In this document: piece after piece, positions 7,600 to 15,507 of the stretch
Layout of the letters: each line of letters starts with the position of its first letter
Position numbering within the stretch: position 1 is the stretch's first letter
Assembly: GCF_040448685.1 (NCBI RefSeq)
Contig: NZ_CP159290.1
Coordinates: 1,612,001 to 1,676,000, forward strand
Source: Cellulosimicrobium sp. ES-005
GTDB taxonomy: Bacteria > Actinomycetota > Actinomycetes > Actinomycetales > Cellulomonadaceae
DNA: 64,000 nucleotides
Direction of reading: 5' to 3'
Position numbers and translations under genes: made by a program
The notes under the pieces: generated by a model
Database searches by the model: none
What the model was told of the DNA's origin: nothing
Seen by the model: the letters and a program-made list of their open reading frames with translations, nothing else

Positions 7600-8216
7600 C
7601 CTCATCGGCGGACCCGGCACTGCTCGTCGCCATCCTGCGTGGACTGCCGTCCACCGAAGCGCCGACCGTAGGCACCGCCCTCTACGGCGCGGGAATCCGC
7701 ACGCTGGAGGTGCCGCTCACGACACCAGACTCCCTGCGCAGCATCACCGCGCTGCGCTCCTGTCTGCCCGAGGACGTTCAAGTCGGCGCCGGGACGGTCA
7801 GGACGATCGAGGACGTGGCTCGAGCGCATGAGGCGGGCGCCTCGCTCATCGTCTCCCCACACGTCGACCCGGCCGTCATCGGCGCTGCGCTCGCACGCTC
7901 GATGCGATGCCTGCCTGGAGTCGCGACGATCACCGAGGCTCTCACCGCCCTCGCCGCCGGCGCTGCAGAACTCAAGGTGTTCCCGGCCGACCAGGTCGGC
8001 ACCAGCGGACTGCGCGCCTGGCGAACCGTCCTTCCCGAGGGCATCGCCCTCTATCCCGTCGGAGGCGTGGGCGCAGCCAACCTTGCCATCTGGGCTGCGG
8101 CCGGGGCGGACGGGTTCGGTGTCGGGGGCTCGCTGTACCAGCCCGGCATGGGCACCAGCGACCTGGTCGCGGGTGCGAAGGCACTTGTTGCCGCCCACCG
8201 CGCCCTCTGCTGCTGA
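7596..8216 (+). CDS. dgoA: 2-dehydro-3-deoxy-6-phosphogalactonate aldolase (DgoA/KDPG aldolase family)
   Basis: The 206-residue protein is a class I aldolase of KDPG/KDPGal type. The Schiff-base lysine is Lys127 in AELKVFPA and the catalytic glutamate is Glu38 in LEVPLTTP; VGAGTV and IVSPHVDP are family motifs that fit DgoA better than Eda. It splits a 2-keto-3-deoxy-6-phospho acid to pyruvate and glyceraldehyde 3-phosphate. GCAGGAGC precedes ATG 7596, which overlaps the dgoK stop region. It is the last gene of the island operon; no sugar-acid dehydratase is present within the window. Confidence 0.85.
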   Translation: MTSSADPALLVAILRGLPSTEAPTVGTALYGAGIRTLEVPLTTPDSLRSITALRSCLPEDVQVGAGTVRTIEDVARAHEAGASLIVSPHVDPAVIGAALARSMRCLPGVATITEALTALAAGAAELKVFPADQVGTSGLRAWRTVLPEGIALYPVGGVGAANLAIWAAAGADGFGVGGSLYQPGMGTSDLVAGAKALVAAHRALCC

Positions 8217-8449
8217 CAGCGACAACCCGTTCAAGGGCATCGGAACCTGCCTGCGTAGGTCGGCCATCAGGTTTCTCCCTGTACCGCGAGAGGCAAGCAG
8301 GACGTGTGGTCGGACGTCCCGTGAAGGCCGGCTCGCGCAGGTGAGTGAATGCTGCGCAGGCTGGGAGAACGGGCTGCACCGCCACCCTGTGCTCCGGTCC
8401 GAGCGGCCCGGCACCGTAGGTGCGCCGTGGGCGCAGTCCGACCCGAGCG
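8217..8449. other. Intergenic stretch between the island and the deacylase gene
   Basis: These 233 bases separate two convergent transcription units (dgoA on plus, deacylase on minus). No convincing open frame with a binding site, no RNA gene and no strong hairpin was seen. Open frames running through it belong to shadows of the neighbours. Confidence 0.5.
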
Positions 8450-10264
8450 TCATCGGCTCGCCCGTCTCCGCGTCGTCGGCCGGAGCGAGGCCGCGCCCGA
8501 CGGCACCTGGAAGTCGTCGGACATCGCGCGGGTCCGGCGAGCGGCCTGGAGGCGGGGGGACACCGGGGGAGGGTCGGGGCGCAGGGGCCGGCCCGGGAGG
8601 GCGGTGGTGAGCCTGCCGTCGCGCAGGACGGGCACGCCCGCGACGAGCACGTCGTCCACGCCGGACGCCGGGCGGCGCGGGTCCTCGTAGGTCGCTTCGT
8701 CGCGGACCTGGTCGGGGTCGACGAGGGCGAGGTCTGCGACCGCGCCGGGCACCACCGTGCCGCGCCCGGGGAGGGCGAACCGTGCGGCGGGTCGGGTGGA
8801 CAGGTGCGTGACGGCGTCGTGCCAGGTCCAGTCCCTGAGCGTACGCACGTGCTCGGCGAGGAAGCGCGCGAACGCGCCCCACCCGCGCGGGTGGGGTCGG
8901 CCGCCGCCTGCGACGGGCGCGTAGATCGCGTCGGACCCGCCGACGTGCGCGCGGTGGCGTAGCAGGGCACGCACGGAGTCGGGTGAGTTGGTCGGGGGTT
9001 GGGCGAACACGCACGAGGCGCGCAGGCGGGTCGCGACGAGCAGGTGCACCGCGGTCTGGGCGGGGGTCAGGCCCAGGTGGGCGGCGACGTCGGGCAGGGT
9101 CATGCCCTCGGTCCAGGTCAGGTCCTCGGCGGGTCGGGCGTCGGGGGCTCCGGCGGCGGTGCCGGTGGGGACCGCGGCCATGGTGATGCGGGGCCACAGG
9201 TCGGTCAGGGTGGGGAAGTGCTCGCGGTGCAGGCGGTCCAGGACGGCGGGGTCGGTCAGGGCGGTCACGGTCGCGTCGACGTCGGCGACGGGCAGCCAGG
9301 TGGGTAGGGACACCATGGACAGGATGGAGCAGCCGCGCAGGTAGGGGTAGGAGTCGAAGGTGACGTCCAGGCCCTGGGCGTGGGCGTCCTCGACGTACCC
9401 GAGCAGCTCGGCGGCGGGGCCGTGGTAGTGCGAGACGTGGGTCGCGACGCCCGTCGCGCGCGCGAGGCGCACGAGCTCGGCGAACGCGGGCCCGGCTTTG
9501 TCTTCGTAGCCGCGCATGTGCGACACGTGGGGGAGGCCGCGGGCGGCGAGGATGCTGGTGAGGGCGACGAGCTCGGTCTCGTCGGCGTACGTGGCCGGGA
9601 CGTACTCCAGGCCGGTCGACATCCCGAGGGCGCCGTCGTCGAGCGCGGTGGTGAGCAGGGCGCGCATGCGGTCGGTCTCGGCGGGCGTCGCGGGGCGGGC
9701 CGCGGGGCCCAGGACCGCGTAGCGGATCGTGCCGTGCGGGGCGAGGTAGCCGACGTTGACCCGGGTCGTGCGGTCGTAGGTCGCGAGGAGGTCGGCGACG
9801 GACCCGCCGCGGAAGGTGGGGTGGGTGCCGTTGATCGCGGCGAAGTACCCGCTCGCCCAGGCCGCGGCGTCGTGCAGGCCCGACGCCGTCTCGGCGCCCG
9901 GGCCGCGTGCCTGGCCCGGGCCGCGTGCCTCGCCCGGGCCGCGGGCCTGGCCCGGGGCGGGCGAGGGCGCGTAGGACACCCCGTCCTGCCCGACCACGAC
10001 GCTCGTCACGCCCTGACGCAGCATCGCGAGCTGCACGTCCTCGTCCAGGACCGCGGCCTCGCCGTGCACGTGCGCGTCCACGAACCCCGGCAGCACCAAC
10101 CGCCCGCCCGCATCGACGATCGCCACGTCCTCGGGCAACGCCCGCGCCCCGGCCGCAGGGCCGACGCTCTCGACCCGGCCCCCACGAACCGTCACGTCCA
10201 CCGGAGAGGAGGCACCGCCGTCGGACCCGACCAGCCGAGCACCACGGACCACCAGCCCACTCAC
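8450..10264 (-). CDS. N-acyl-D-amino-acid deacylase family amidohydrolase
   Basis: The 604-residue protein is an amidohydrolase of the D-aminoacylase subgroup. It has the metal motif DAHVH after a small N-terminal beta domain, HSH-like HVSHMRGY, THVSHYHG and a late GSDAIY (metal Asp). Such enzymes remove acyl groups from D-amino acids, or open lactam or dipeptide bonds. GTG 10264 shares GTGA with the stop of the DUF1275 gene, giving coupled translation. The N-terminal third has a low-complexity insert made of a 6-residue repeat (G-Q/E-A-R-G-P, DNA 9896-9957) that is absent from usual members. The last 35 residues are rich in Arg and Ser and poorly conserved in style. Confidence 0.75.
   Translation of the reverse strand: MSGLVVRGARLVGSDGGASSPVDVTVRGGRVESVGPAAGARALPEDVAIVDAGGRLVLPGFVDAHVHGEAAVLDEDVQLAMLRQGVTSVVVGQDGVSYAPSPAPGQARGPGEARGPGQARGPGAETASGLHDAAAWASGYFAAINGTHPTFRGGSVADLLATYDRTTRVNVGYLAPHGTIRYAVLGPAARPATPAETDRMRALLTTALDDGALGMSTGLEYVPATYADETELVALTSILAARGLPHVSHMRGYEDKAGPAFAELVRLARATGVATHVSHYHGPAAELLGYVEDAHAQGLDVTFDSYPYLRGCSILSMVSLPTWLPVADVDATVTALTDPAVLDRLHREHFPTLTDLWPRITMAAVPTGTAAGAPDARPAEDLTWTEGMTLPDVAAHLGLTPAQTAVHLLVATRLRASCVFAQPPTNSPDSVRALLRHRAHVGGSDAIYAPVAGGGRPHPRGWGAFARFLAEHVRTLRDWTWHDAVTHLSTRPAARFALPGRGTVVPGAVADLALVDPDQVRDEATYEDPRRPASGVDDVLVAGVPVLRDGRLTTALPGRPLRPDPPPVSPRLQAARRTRAMSDDFQVPSGAASLRPTTRRRASR
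9896..9957. repeat. In-frame 18-bp tandem repeat in the deacylase gene
   Basis: Three full copies of an 18-bp unit (GCCCGGGCCGCGTGCCTG and one- or two-base variants) at 9896-9913, 9914-9931 and 9932-9949, plus a partial fourth to 9957. Because the unit is a multiple of three, gain or loss of a copy keeps the reading frame and changes the protein by six residues. Confidence 0.85.
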
Positions 10265-10962
10265 CGCGCGAGACCGTCTCGGTTCGTGTGCCCGAGCAGT
10301 GCGGCGATCGCGGTGATCGCGGCGCTCGCCGCGATGCCCGCCACCAGGTGGAGCTGCAGGAGCAGCGCGCCCGCCAGCGCGCCGAGGATCATGAGGACGA
10401 CGGCGGCGCCTCGGCGCGCCCATGGCTGGTCGACGCGGTGGCCGAGCCATGAATCGGCGGCGAGGCCGGTGATGGTCGACGTGACGACGACGGTGGTCAC
10501 GTCGGCGACCTTGACGTGTCGGGCGGCGGCCGCCTGGGCGCCCATCGCGAGAGCGAGGAACGCCGTCACGAGCATCCCCAGCACCGACGGAGCGGAGGTC
10601 TCGTGGGTCCCGAGATCGCCCGCGAGGGCGAGCGCTGCGCCGAGGGTGAGAAGGGTCGTGACGCCGAGAAGGAGGGCGCGGGTCCGTGGGGTCCACCCGG
10701 TGACGGAACCGCGGAGGACCCGTCCGCCGAGCGCGGCGCCGAGGACGAACGCGCCGAGCGCGAGCGACGGCCCCGCGACGGGCAGGTCCGCGCCGGCCAG
10801 GCCCATACCGAGGATGACGACGTTGCCGGTCATGTTCCCGGCGAACACCCGGTCGAGGCCGAGGTAGCCGACGGCGTCGATGACGCCGGTCGAGAACGTG
10901 AGGGCCAGGAGCTGGGGGACCGGGGTGAGCGGAGCGCGGGCGGTGGGGCGCCGGTTCTGCAC
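10261..10962 (-). CDS. DUF1275 (YoaK-like) membrane protein
   Basis: The 233-residue protein has about six hydrophobic segments and the family's N-terminal pattern (LLALTFSTGVIDAVGYLGL, RVFAGNMTGNVV), which includes the conserved D-x-x-x-Y and N-M-T-G-N. The function of DUF1275 is unknown. Start GTG 10962 has AAGGCAG upstream. The gene is first in a two-gene unit with the deacylase (GTGA overlap) and is divergent from the ROK regulator. Confidence 0.8.
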   Translation of the reverse strand: MQNRRPTARAPLTPVPQLLALTFSTGVIDAVGYLGLDRVFAGNMTGNVVILGMGLAGADLPVAGPSLALGAFVLGAALGGRVLRGSVTGWTPRTRALLLGVTTLLTLGAALALAGDLGTHETSAPSVLGMLVTAFLALAMGAQAAAARHVKVADVTTVVVTSTITGLAADSWLGHRVDQPWARRGAAVVLMILGALAGALLLQLHLVAGIAASAAITAIAALLGHTNRDGLAR

Positions 10963-11001
10963 GTGAGGCTGCCTTTCGTCGGTGTGAGTTCCGCAGAGGG
11001 G

Positions 11002-11061
11002 GTGACAAGACGGGGGGAGGTGTGTCTACACTCTCCGCACCTCATTATTCTCAAGCTGAGA
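11002..11061 (+). promoter_or_regulatory. ROK gene promoter and palindromic operator candidate
   Basis: GTGACA (11002-11007) and TACACT (11027-11032) form a plausible -35/-10 pair with a 19-base spacer. Downstream, TCTCA-AGC-TGAGA (11049-11061) is a perfect inverted repeat within an unusually AT-rich stretch just before the ATG at 11068. ROK repressors often regulate their own genes, so autoregulation is inferred. No second copy was found before the transporter gene at 12336. Confidence 0.45.
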
Positions 11062-11067
11062 GAAATT

Positions 11068-12267
11068 ATGCACCCTGCCACTGAACCCCGTGCCACCAAC
11101 CGCAGCGCGATCCTGTCCGTGCTGCTGTCGGGGCAGACCCTGGAGCGCAGCCAGATCGTGGAGGCGACCGGGCTCAGCCGTGCGACCGTCTTCCGGGTCG
11201 TCGACGACCTGCGGTCTCGCGGGCTCGTTCGCGACGCCGCGACGCTGCCGTCGTCGAGCCCGGGCCGGCCGTCGACGCCGGTCGTCTTCGACGGGAGCGT
11301 GCAGACCGTGTGCGGGGTCGACCTCGGTGGGACCAACTGCCGCTTCGCCGTATCGGACACGCTCGGACGGACACTGGTCCGTTCGAAGCACCCGACGCCC
11401 CGGCAGCTCGACGGACCGGCGATGGGCACCTGGATGGCCGAGCGTGTGCACGAGCTCGTCGCGCTCACGGCCGAGGACCACGGTGCCCTGGGGGCGGTGG
11501 CGATCGGCGTGCCGGGTGCCGTCTCCGGCGACAAGACCGCCGTGGTGGGGTCTCACAACCTCCCGCAGATCCTCGGGACCACGTTCATCGACACGTTCCG
11601 CGACGGGGTCGGTGTGCCGACGACGCTGGACAACGACTCCAACCTCGCCCTCGTGGGCGAGCTCCAGTACGGCGGGCTCGCCGAGAACGAGACGGCGGCG
11701 CTGCTGACGCTCGGCACGGGCCTCGGCTCGGCGGTCGCGCTGCGTGGTCGCGTGCTCTACGGACGCACGGGCGTGCTCGGCGAGTTCGGCCGCCTGCAGG
11801 TGCCCGGGACCGAGACCCGACTGCGTGACCTCGTCTCTGGCGCCGGCCTCGTGGCCTTCGCCCAGGAGCGCGGCCACGACATCACCTCGGCGCGCGAGGT
11901 GCTCGACGAGCCCGAGCGCTTCCCCGACCTCGTCCCCCTCATCCGGTCTGCGCTCGTCCACCTCGTCTCGCTCGTCGGCCTGTCCTACGAGCCGCGGACC
12001 GTCATCGTCACCGGCGGCTTCGCGGACGGGCTCGAGGACGAGACCCTCGACGCAGTCCAGGCGCAGGTCCTCGACCTGGTGGGCGTCAGCACGGTCCTGC
12101 GCCGGACCGAGCTCGGCGACTTCGCCGGGCTGCTCGGCGCGCTGGCGGTCGCGCTCGGCGACCTCTATGCCTCCCTCGGCGTGCTCGAAGAGCACATCAG
12201 CCGCATCGACGTGGACCGGGCTCGGGCCGTCAAGGCACTCGAAGACGTCCCGGTCCACGCCCCCTGA
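11068..12267 (+). CDS. ROK family transcriptional regulator (NagC/Mlc-like)
   Basis: The 399-residue protein joins an N-terminal winged HTH (about 15-75; LERSQIVEATGLSRATVFRVVDDL) to a ROK sugar-kinase-like domain with VCGVDLGGTNCRFAV and LLTLGTGLGSAVAL. The zinc-binding cysteine cluster CxCGxxGC of classical NagC/Mlc is missing: the region after the ATP motif reads GVLGEFGRLQVPG. It is divergent from the DUF1275/deacylase unit and directly precedes the ABC transporter and amino-sugar enzymes, so it probably senses an amino sugar or its phosphate. ATG 11068 was chosen because the HTH begins right after it; no strong binding site is visible. Confidence 0.85.
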   Translation: MHPATEPRATNRSAILSVLLSGQTLERSQIVEATGLSRATVFRVVDDLRSRGLVRDAATLPSSSPGRPSTPVVFDGSVQTVCGVDLGGTNCRFAVSDTLGRTLVRSKHPTPRQLDGPAMGTWMAERVHELVALTAEDHGALGAVAIGVPGAVSGDKTAVVGSHNLPQILGTTFIDTFRDGVGVPTTLDNDSNLALVGELQYGGLAENETAALLTLGTGLGSAVALRGRVLYGRTGVLGEFGRLQVPGTETRLRDLVSGAGLVAFAQERGHDITSAREVLDEPERFPDLVPLIRSALVHLVSLVGLSYEPRTVIVTGGFADGLEDETLDAVQAQVLDLVGVSTVLRRTELGDFAGLLGALAVALGDLYASLGVLEEHISRIDVDRARAVKALEDVPVHAP

Positions 12268-12335
12268 CGACGGCGCGCCGCGCCGCGTTCCCCGAGAAAG
12301 CACGACGACGTGGTTTCCCCACGGAAGGAAGTTCC

Positions 12336-13640
12336 ATGAAGTTCAGCAGGACGGCCCTCGCTGGCGGGGCACTGACCATCACTCTTCTGCTCACCGCAGG
12401 GTGCGCCGGCGGTGCGGGGGGCACCGACGGCGGCGAGGAGTCGGGCACGCTCACGGTCTGGATGATGACCGGTGGCCCGGGCGACTCGCCCCTCGTGGAG
12501 GAGGTGAACGAGGCGTTCGCGACGAAGCACCCCGACATGGACGTCAAGGTCGAGATCCAGCAGTGGGACAACATCGCCACCAAGATCACGACGGCCCTCG
12601 CCTCCGGCAACGGGCCGGACATCGTCGAGATGGGCAACACCCAGACGGCGCTGCAGACCTACTCCGGCGCTCTGCTCGACCTCACCGAGGACAAGGACTC
12701 GTTCGAGGACTCGGGCTCCTGGCTCGCGGGCCTCGCCGAGCCTTCGACCCTCGACGACCACCTCTACGCCACGCCTCTCTACGGCGGCACGAAGGTCGTC
12801 ATGTACAACACCGAGATGTTCGCGGCGGCCGGGATCACACAGCCGCCCGCGACCCTCGACGAGCTCGAGCAGGCATGCGTCGCCCTGGCGGAGTCGTACT
12901 CCGACCGGGCCAACTACTCCGGGTTCTACATGCCGGGGCAGTACTGGTTCGCGGGCGCGCCGTTCGTGTTCGGTGCCGGGGGAGAGCTCGCCGAGAAGGA
13001 CGGCGACCAGTGGGCCGGGGTGCTCAGCTCGCCCGAGTCGCAGCGAGGCCTGGAGGCCTGGCGGGACTTCCAGAACACGTGCTCCACGCCGTCGTCGACC
13101 GGCGTGAACACCAACAGCCCGGACCAGGACCAGCTCTTCGCGGACGGACAGGCGGCGATGCTGTACGTCAAGGCGTGGGAACCGGCGGCCGTCATCGAGA
13201 AGAACCCTGACCTCGAGGGCAAGCTCGGCTACTTCGTCATGCCGGGCTACACCGCGGGGGAGCCGCTGCCGACGATCGTGGCCGGCTCGACCATCGGCAT
13301 CTCGGCAGCGACCGACAAGCCCGAGGCGGCCAAGGACTGGCTGCGCATCATCACCGGCGCGGACTTCCAGGGCCGGATGGCGCAGGAGCTCAACCTGCTG
13401 CCGATCTCCCCGTCGTTCATGCCGACCGAGGGCGTCACGGAGGCGCTCACCGTCGGTGCCCAGGCCGTGGAGATCAACCACGCGCTCCCGGTGACCCCGG
13501 GTCAGGCGACGTTGGACGGCGAGCGCTACAACGAGCAGTTCTTCGCCTCGATCGCTGCGGGGAAGGACATCCCCGCGTCGGCGAAGGCGTACGACGCGCA
13601 CGTCGCGGAGGTGTTCAACGCGACGGGGTCCGGCTCCTGA
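12336..13640 (+). CDS. ABC transporter sugar-binding lipoprotein
   Basis: The 434-residue protein has a lipoprotein signal (basic start, hydrophobic run, lipobox LTAGC with Cys at about 23) and a family 1 solute-binding domain (LTVWMMTGG, VEIQQWDNIATKI, GNGPDIVEMGN). AAGGAAG precedes the ATG. It is followed after one base by two MalF/MalG-type permeases and then by NagZ- and NagA-like enzymes, so the expected cargo is an N-acetylglucosamine-containing mono- or disaccharide such as chitobiose or a muropeptide sugar. No dedicated ATPase is present; in Actinobacteria a shared MsiK-type ATPase usually serves such systems. Confidence 0.9.
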   Translation: MKFSRTALAGGALTITLLLTAGCAGGAGGTDGGEESGTLTVWMMTGGPGDSPLVEEVNEAFATKHPDMDVKVEIQQWDNIATKITTALASGNGPDIVEMGNTQTALQTYSGALLDLTEDKDSFEDSGSWLAGLAEPSTLDDHLYATPLYGGTKVVMYNTEMFAAAGITQPPATLDELEQACVALAESYSDRANYSGFYMPGQYWFAGAPFVFGAGGELAEKDGDQWAGVLSSPESQRGLEAWRDFQNTCSTPSSTGVNTNSPDQDQLFADGQAAMLYVKAWEPAAVIEKNPDLEGKLGYFVMPGYTAGEPLPTIVAGSTIGISAATDKPEAAKDWLRIITGADFQGRMAQELNLLPISPSFMPTEGVTEALTVGAQAVEINHALPVTPGQATLDGERYNEQFFASIAAGKDIPASAKAYDAHVAEVFNATGSGS

Positions 13641-13641
13641 C

Positions 13642-14622
13642 ATGGCGATCCAGACCCACAGTGCGGTGAGTCCCGAGGCATCGCCTCGGGGCTCCCGCGC
13701 CCGTCCTCCGTCCTCGTCGGGGCGCGTGCGTCCTCGGCGTTCACGACTGCCGTACGGCCTCGTCGCCCCGGCCGTCCTCGTCCTCGTGGTCGTCCTCGGC
13801 TACCCGATGGTGCGACTGCTCATGCTGTCGTTCCAGCGGTTCGACGCCCGCTCGCTGTTCACCGGTGACGCGCCCTTCGTCGGGCTCGACAACTACACGG
13901 CGATCCTGGCGGACGGCACGTTCTGGGGCGTCGTCGCCCGCACGGCCGTCGTCACGGTCGTCTGCGTCGGCGTCATGATGGTGGTCGGGTTCGCTCTCGC
14001 CCAGGTCCTCGTGCGCACGTCCGCCTGGGCACGGCTCACCCTCATGGTCTGCCTCGTCCTGGTCTGGGCGATGCCGATGGTCTCGGCGGCGCTCGTGTGG
14101 CAGTGGCTCTTCCAGCCGCAGTACGGGGTCGTGAACTGGCTGCTCACCCAGCTACGGATCTTCGGTGACCTCAGTGCGCACGACTGGTTCTCCCACCCCG
14201 CGCAGGCTTTGGGCCTCATCATCCTCCTCATCGTGTGGAAGGGCCTGCCCTTCGTCGTCCTGACGCTCTACGCCGCGATGGGTCAGATCCCGCACGAGAT
14301 GTACGAGGCCTCGGGGCTCGACGGCGCGGGGCGGTCGCAGACCCTGCGCTACATCACGCTCCCGATGCTGCGGCCGGTGCTGGCGATCCTCGTCGTGCTG
14401 GAGGTCATCTGGTCCGTCAACTCGTTCACGCCGTTCTGGGTCCTCACCCAGGGCGGCCCGTCCGGACAGACGACGACCCTGTCGGTCTACGCCTACGTCC
14501 GAGCCTTCACGGCGAACGACTACGGGGCGGGCGCGGCGATCTCGATCGTCACGATCGCGCTGCTCTCCGTCTTCGCCGTCTTCTACGTGCGCCGGCTGGC
14601 GAAGGACGGTGAGGTCTCATGA
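13642..14622 (+). CDS. ABC sugar transporter permease (MalF/UgpA type)
   Basis: The 326-residue membrane protein has about six transmembrane segments and the permease EAA loop EMYEASGLDGAGRSQTLRYI, which contacts the ATPase. A proline/serine/arginine-rich cytoplasmic N-terminus of about 30 residues precedes the first helix. The ATG lies one base after the stop of the binding protein gene. ATGA at 14619-14622 couples it to the second permease. Confidence 0.9.
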   Translation: MAIQTHSAVSPEASPRGSRARPPSSSGRVRPRRSRLPYGLVAPAVLVLVVVLGYPMVRLLMLSFQRFDARSLFTGDAPFVGLDNYTAILADGTFWGVVARTAVVTVVCVGVMMVVGFALAQVLVRTSAWARLTLMVCLVLVWAMPMVSAALVWQWLFQPQYGVVNWLLTQLRIFGDLSAHDWFSHPAQALGLIILLIVWKGLPFVVLTLYAAMGQIPHEMYEASGLDGAGRSQTLRYITLPMLRPVLAILVVLEVIWSVNSFTPFWVLTQGGPSGQTTTLSVYAYVRAFTANDYGAGAAISIVTIALLSVFAVFYVRRLAKDGEVS

Positions 14623-15461
14623 GCGTGCCACGCAGCTTCCGCACCCGACGGCGCACGAGCGCCAACGTCGTGGCGATCCTCGTCGCCGTCGTCGTGATCT
14701 TCCCGGTCTACTGGATGTTCTCCACGGCGTTCAAGCCGCCGGGGCAGATCATGTCCGCCACGCCCCAGTTCCTCCCGTGGCCCGTCAGCACGGAGAACTT
14801 CGGTCGCGCCCTCGGCGCGCCCGAGTTCCTCACGTACCTGCGCAACTCCCTGACCGTGTCGCTCGCGACCGTGGTGCTGGCGATGGTCGTGGCTGTCGGC
14901 GCCGCCCTCGCGACGGTCCGGTTCTCCTTCTTCGGCCGCAAGACGCTGCTCGTCGTGCTCGTCCTCGTGCAGATGGTTCCCGGGTCGGCGATGGTCATCC
15001 CTCTCTACCTCATGCTCCGTGAGATCGGGGCGCTCGACATGGTGCCGGGGCTCGTCCTGACCTACCTCACGTTCGTCCTGCCGTTCACGGTCTGGAACCT
15101 GCGAGGGTTCGTGGCCGCGGTTCCGGTCGAGCTGGAGGAGGCGGCCATGATCGACGGCTGCAGCAGGTTCCACGCGTACCGGCGCGTCGTGCTTCCGCTG
15201 CTCGTGCCAGGCATCGTCGCGACGTCGATCTTCGCGTTCATCAACGCGTGGGACGACTACCTGTTCGCCTACGTCCTGATGCGGTCGCAGGAGAACTACA
15301 CCCTGCCGGTCTGGCTCGTGTCCTTCAGCACCTCGGTCCAGGTGGACTACGGCGCGACCATCGCCGCGTCCGCGATCTTCTCCCTGCCCGTGCTCGTGTT
15401 CTTCCTGTTCGTCCAGCGCCGCCTCGTGGGCGGCCTCACCAGCGGGGCGGTCAAGGGATGA
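14619..15461 (+). CDS. ABC sugar transporter permease (MalG/UgpE type)
   Basis: The 280-residue protein has the MalG-type N-terminus (FPVYWMFSTAFKPPGQI), six transmembrane segments and the EAA loop ELEEAAMIDGCSRFHAYRRV. It overlaps the first permease gene by four bases. With the lipoprotein and the first permease it completes the importer apart from the ATPase. Confidence 0.9.
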   Translation: MSVPRSFRTRRRTSANVVAILVAVVVIFPVYWMFSTAFKPPGQIMSATPQFLPWPVSTENFGRALGAPEFLTYLRNSLTVSLATVVLAMVVAVGAALATVRFSFFGRKTLLVVLVLVQMVPGSAMVIPLYLMLREIGALDMVPGLVLTYLTFVLPFTVWNLRGFVAAVPVELEEAAMIDGCSRFHAYRRVVLPLLVPGIVATSIFAFINAWDDYLFAYVLMRSQENYTLPVWLVSFSTSVQVDYGATIAASAIFSLPVLVFFLFVQRRLVGGLTSGAVKG

Positions 15462-15507
15462 CCTCGTCGTCGTCCCTCGCCGTCGCCACGTCCCTCCAGG
15501 AGCTGCC

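Noticed and set aside
1-8216. Recent horizontal transfer of the sugar-acid island
   Set aside because: Codon use looks slightly less extreme than in the core genes by eye, but without a computed GC and codon profile this cannot be claimed, and no mobile-element boundary is visible.
9841-9960. Frameshift or sequencing error in the deacylase gene
   Set aside because: The repeat unit is 18 bp and the frame stays open on both sides with conserved motifs, so a true in-frame insert is simpler.
12268-12335. Second ROK operator before the binding-protein gene
   Set aside because: No TCTCA/TGAGA palindrome is present in this gap.
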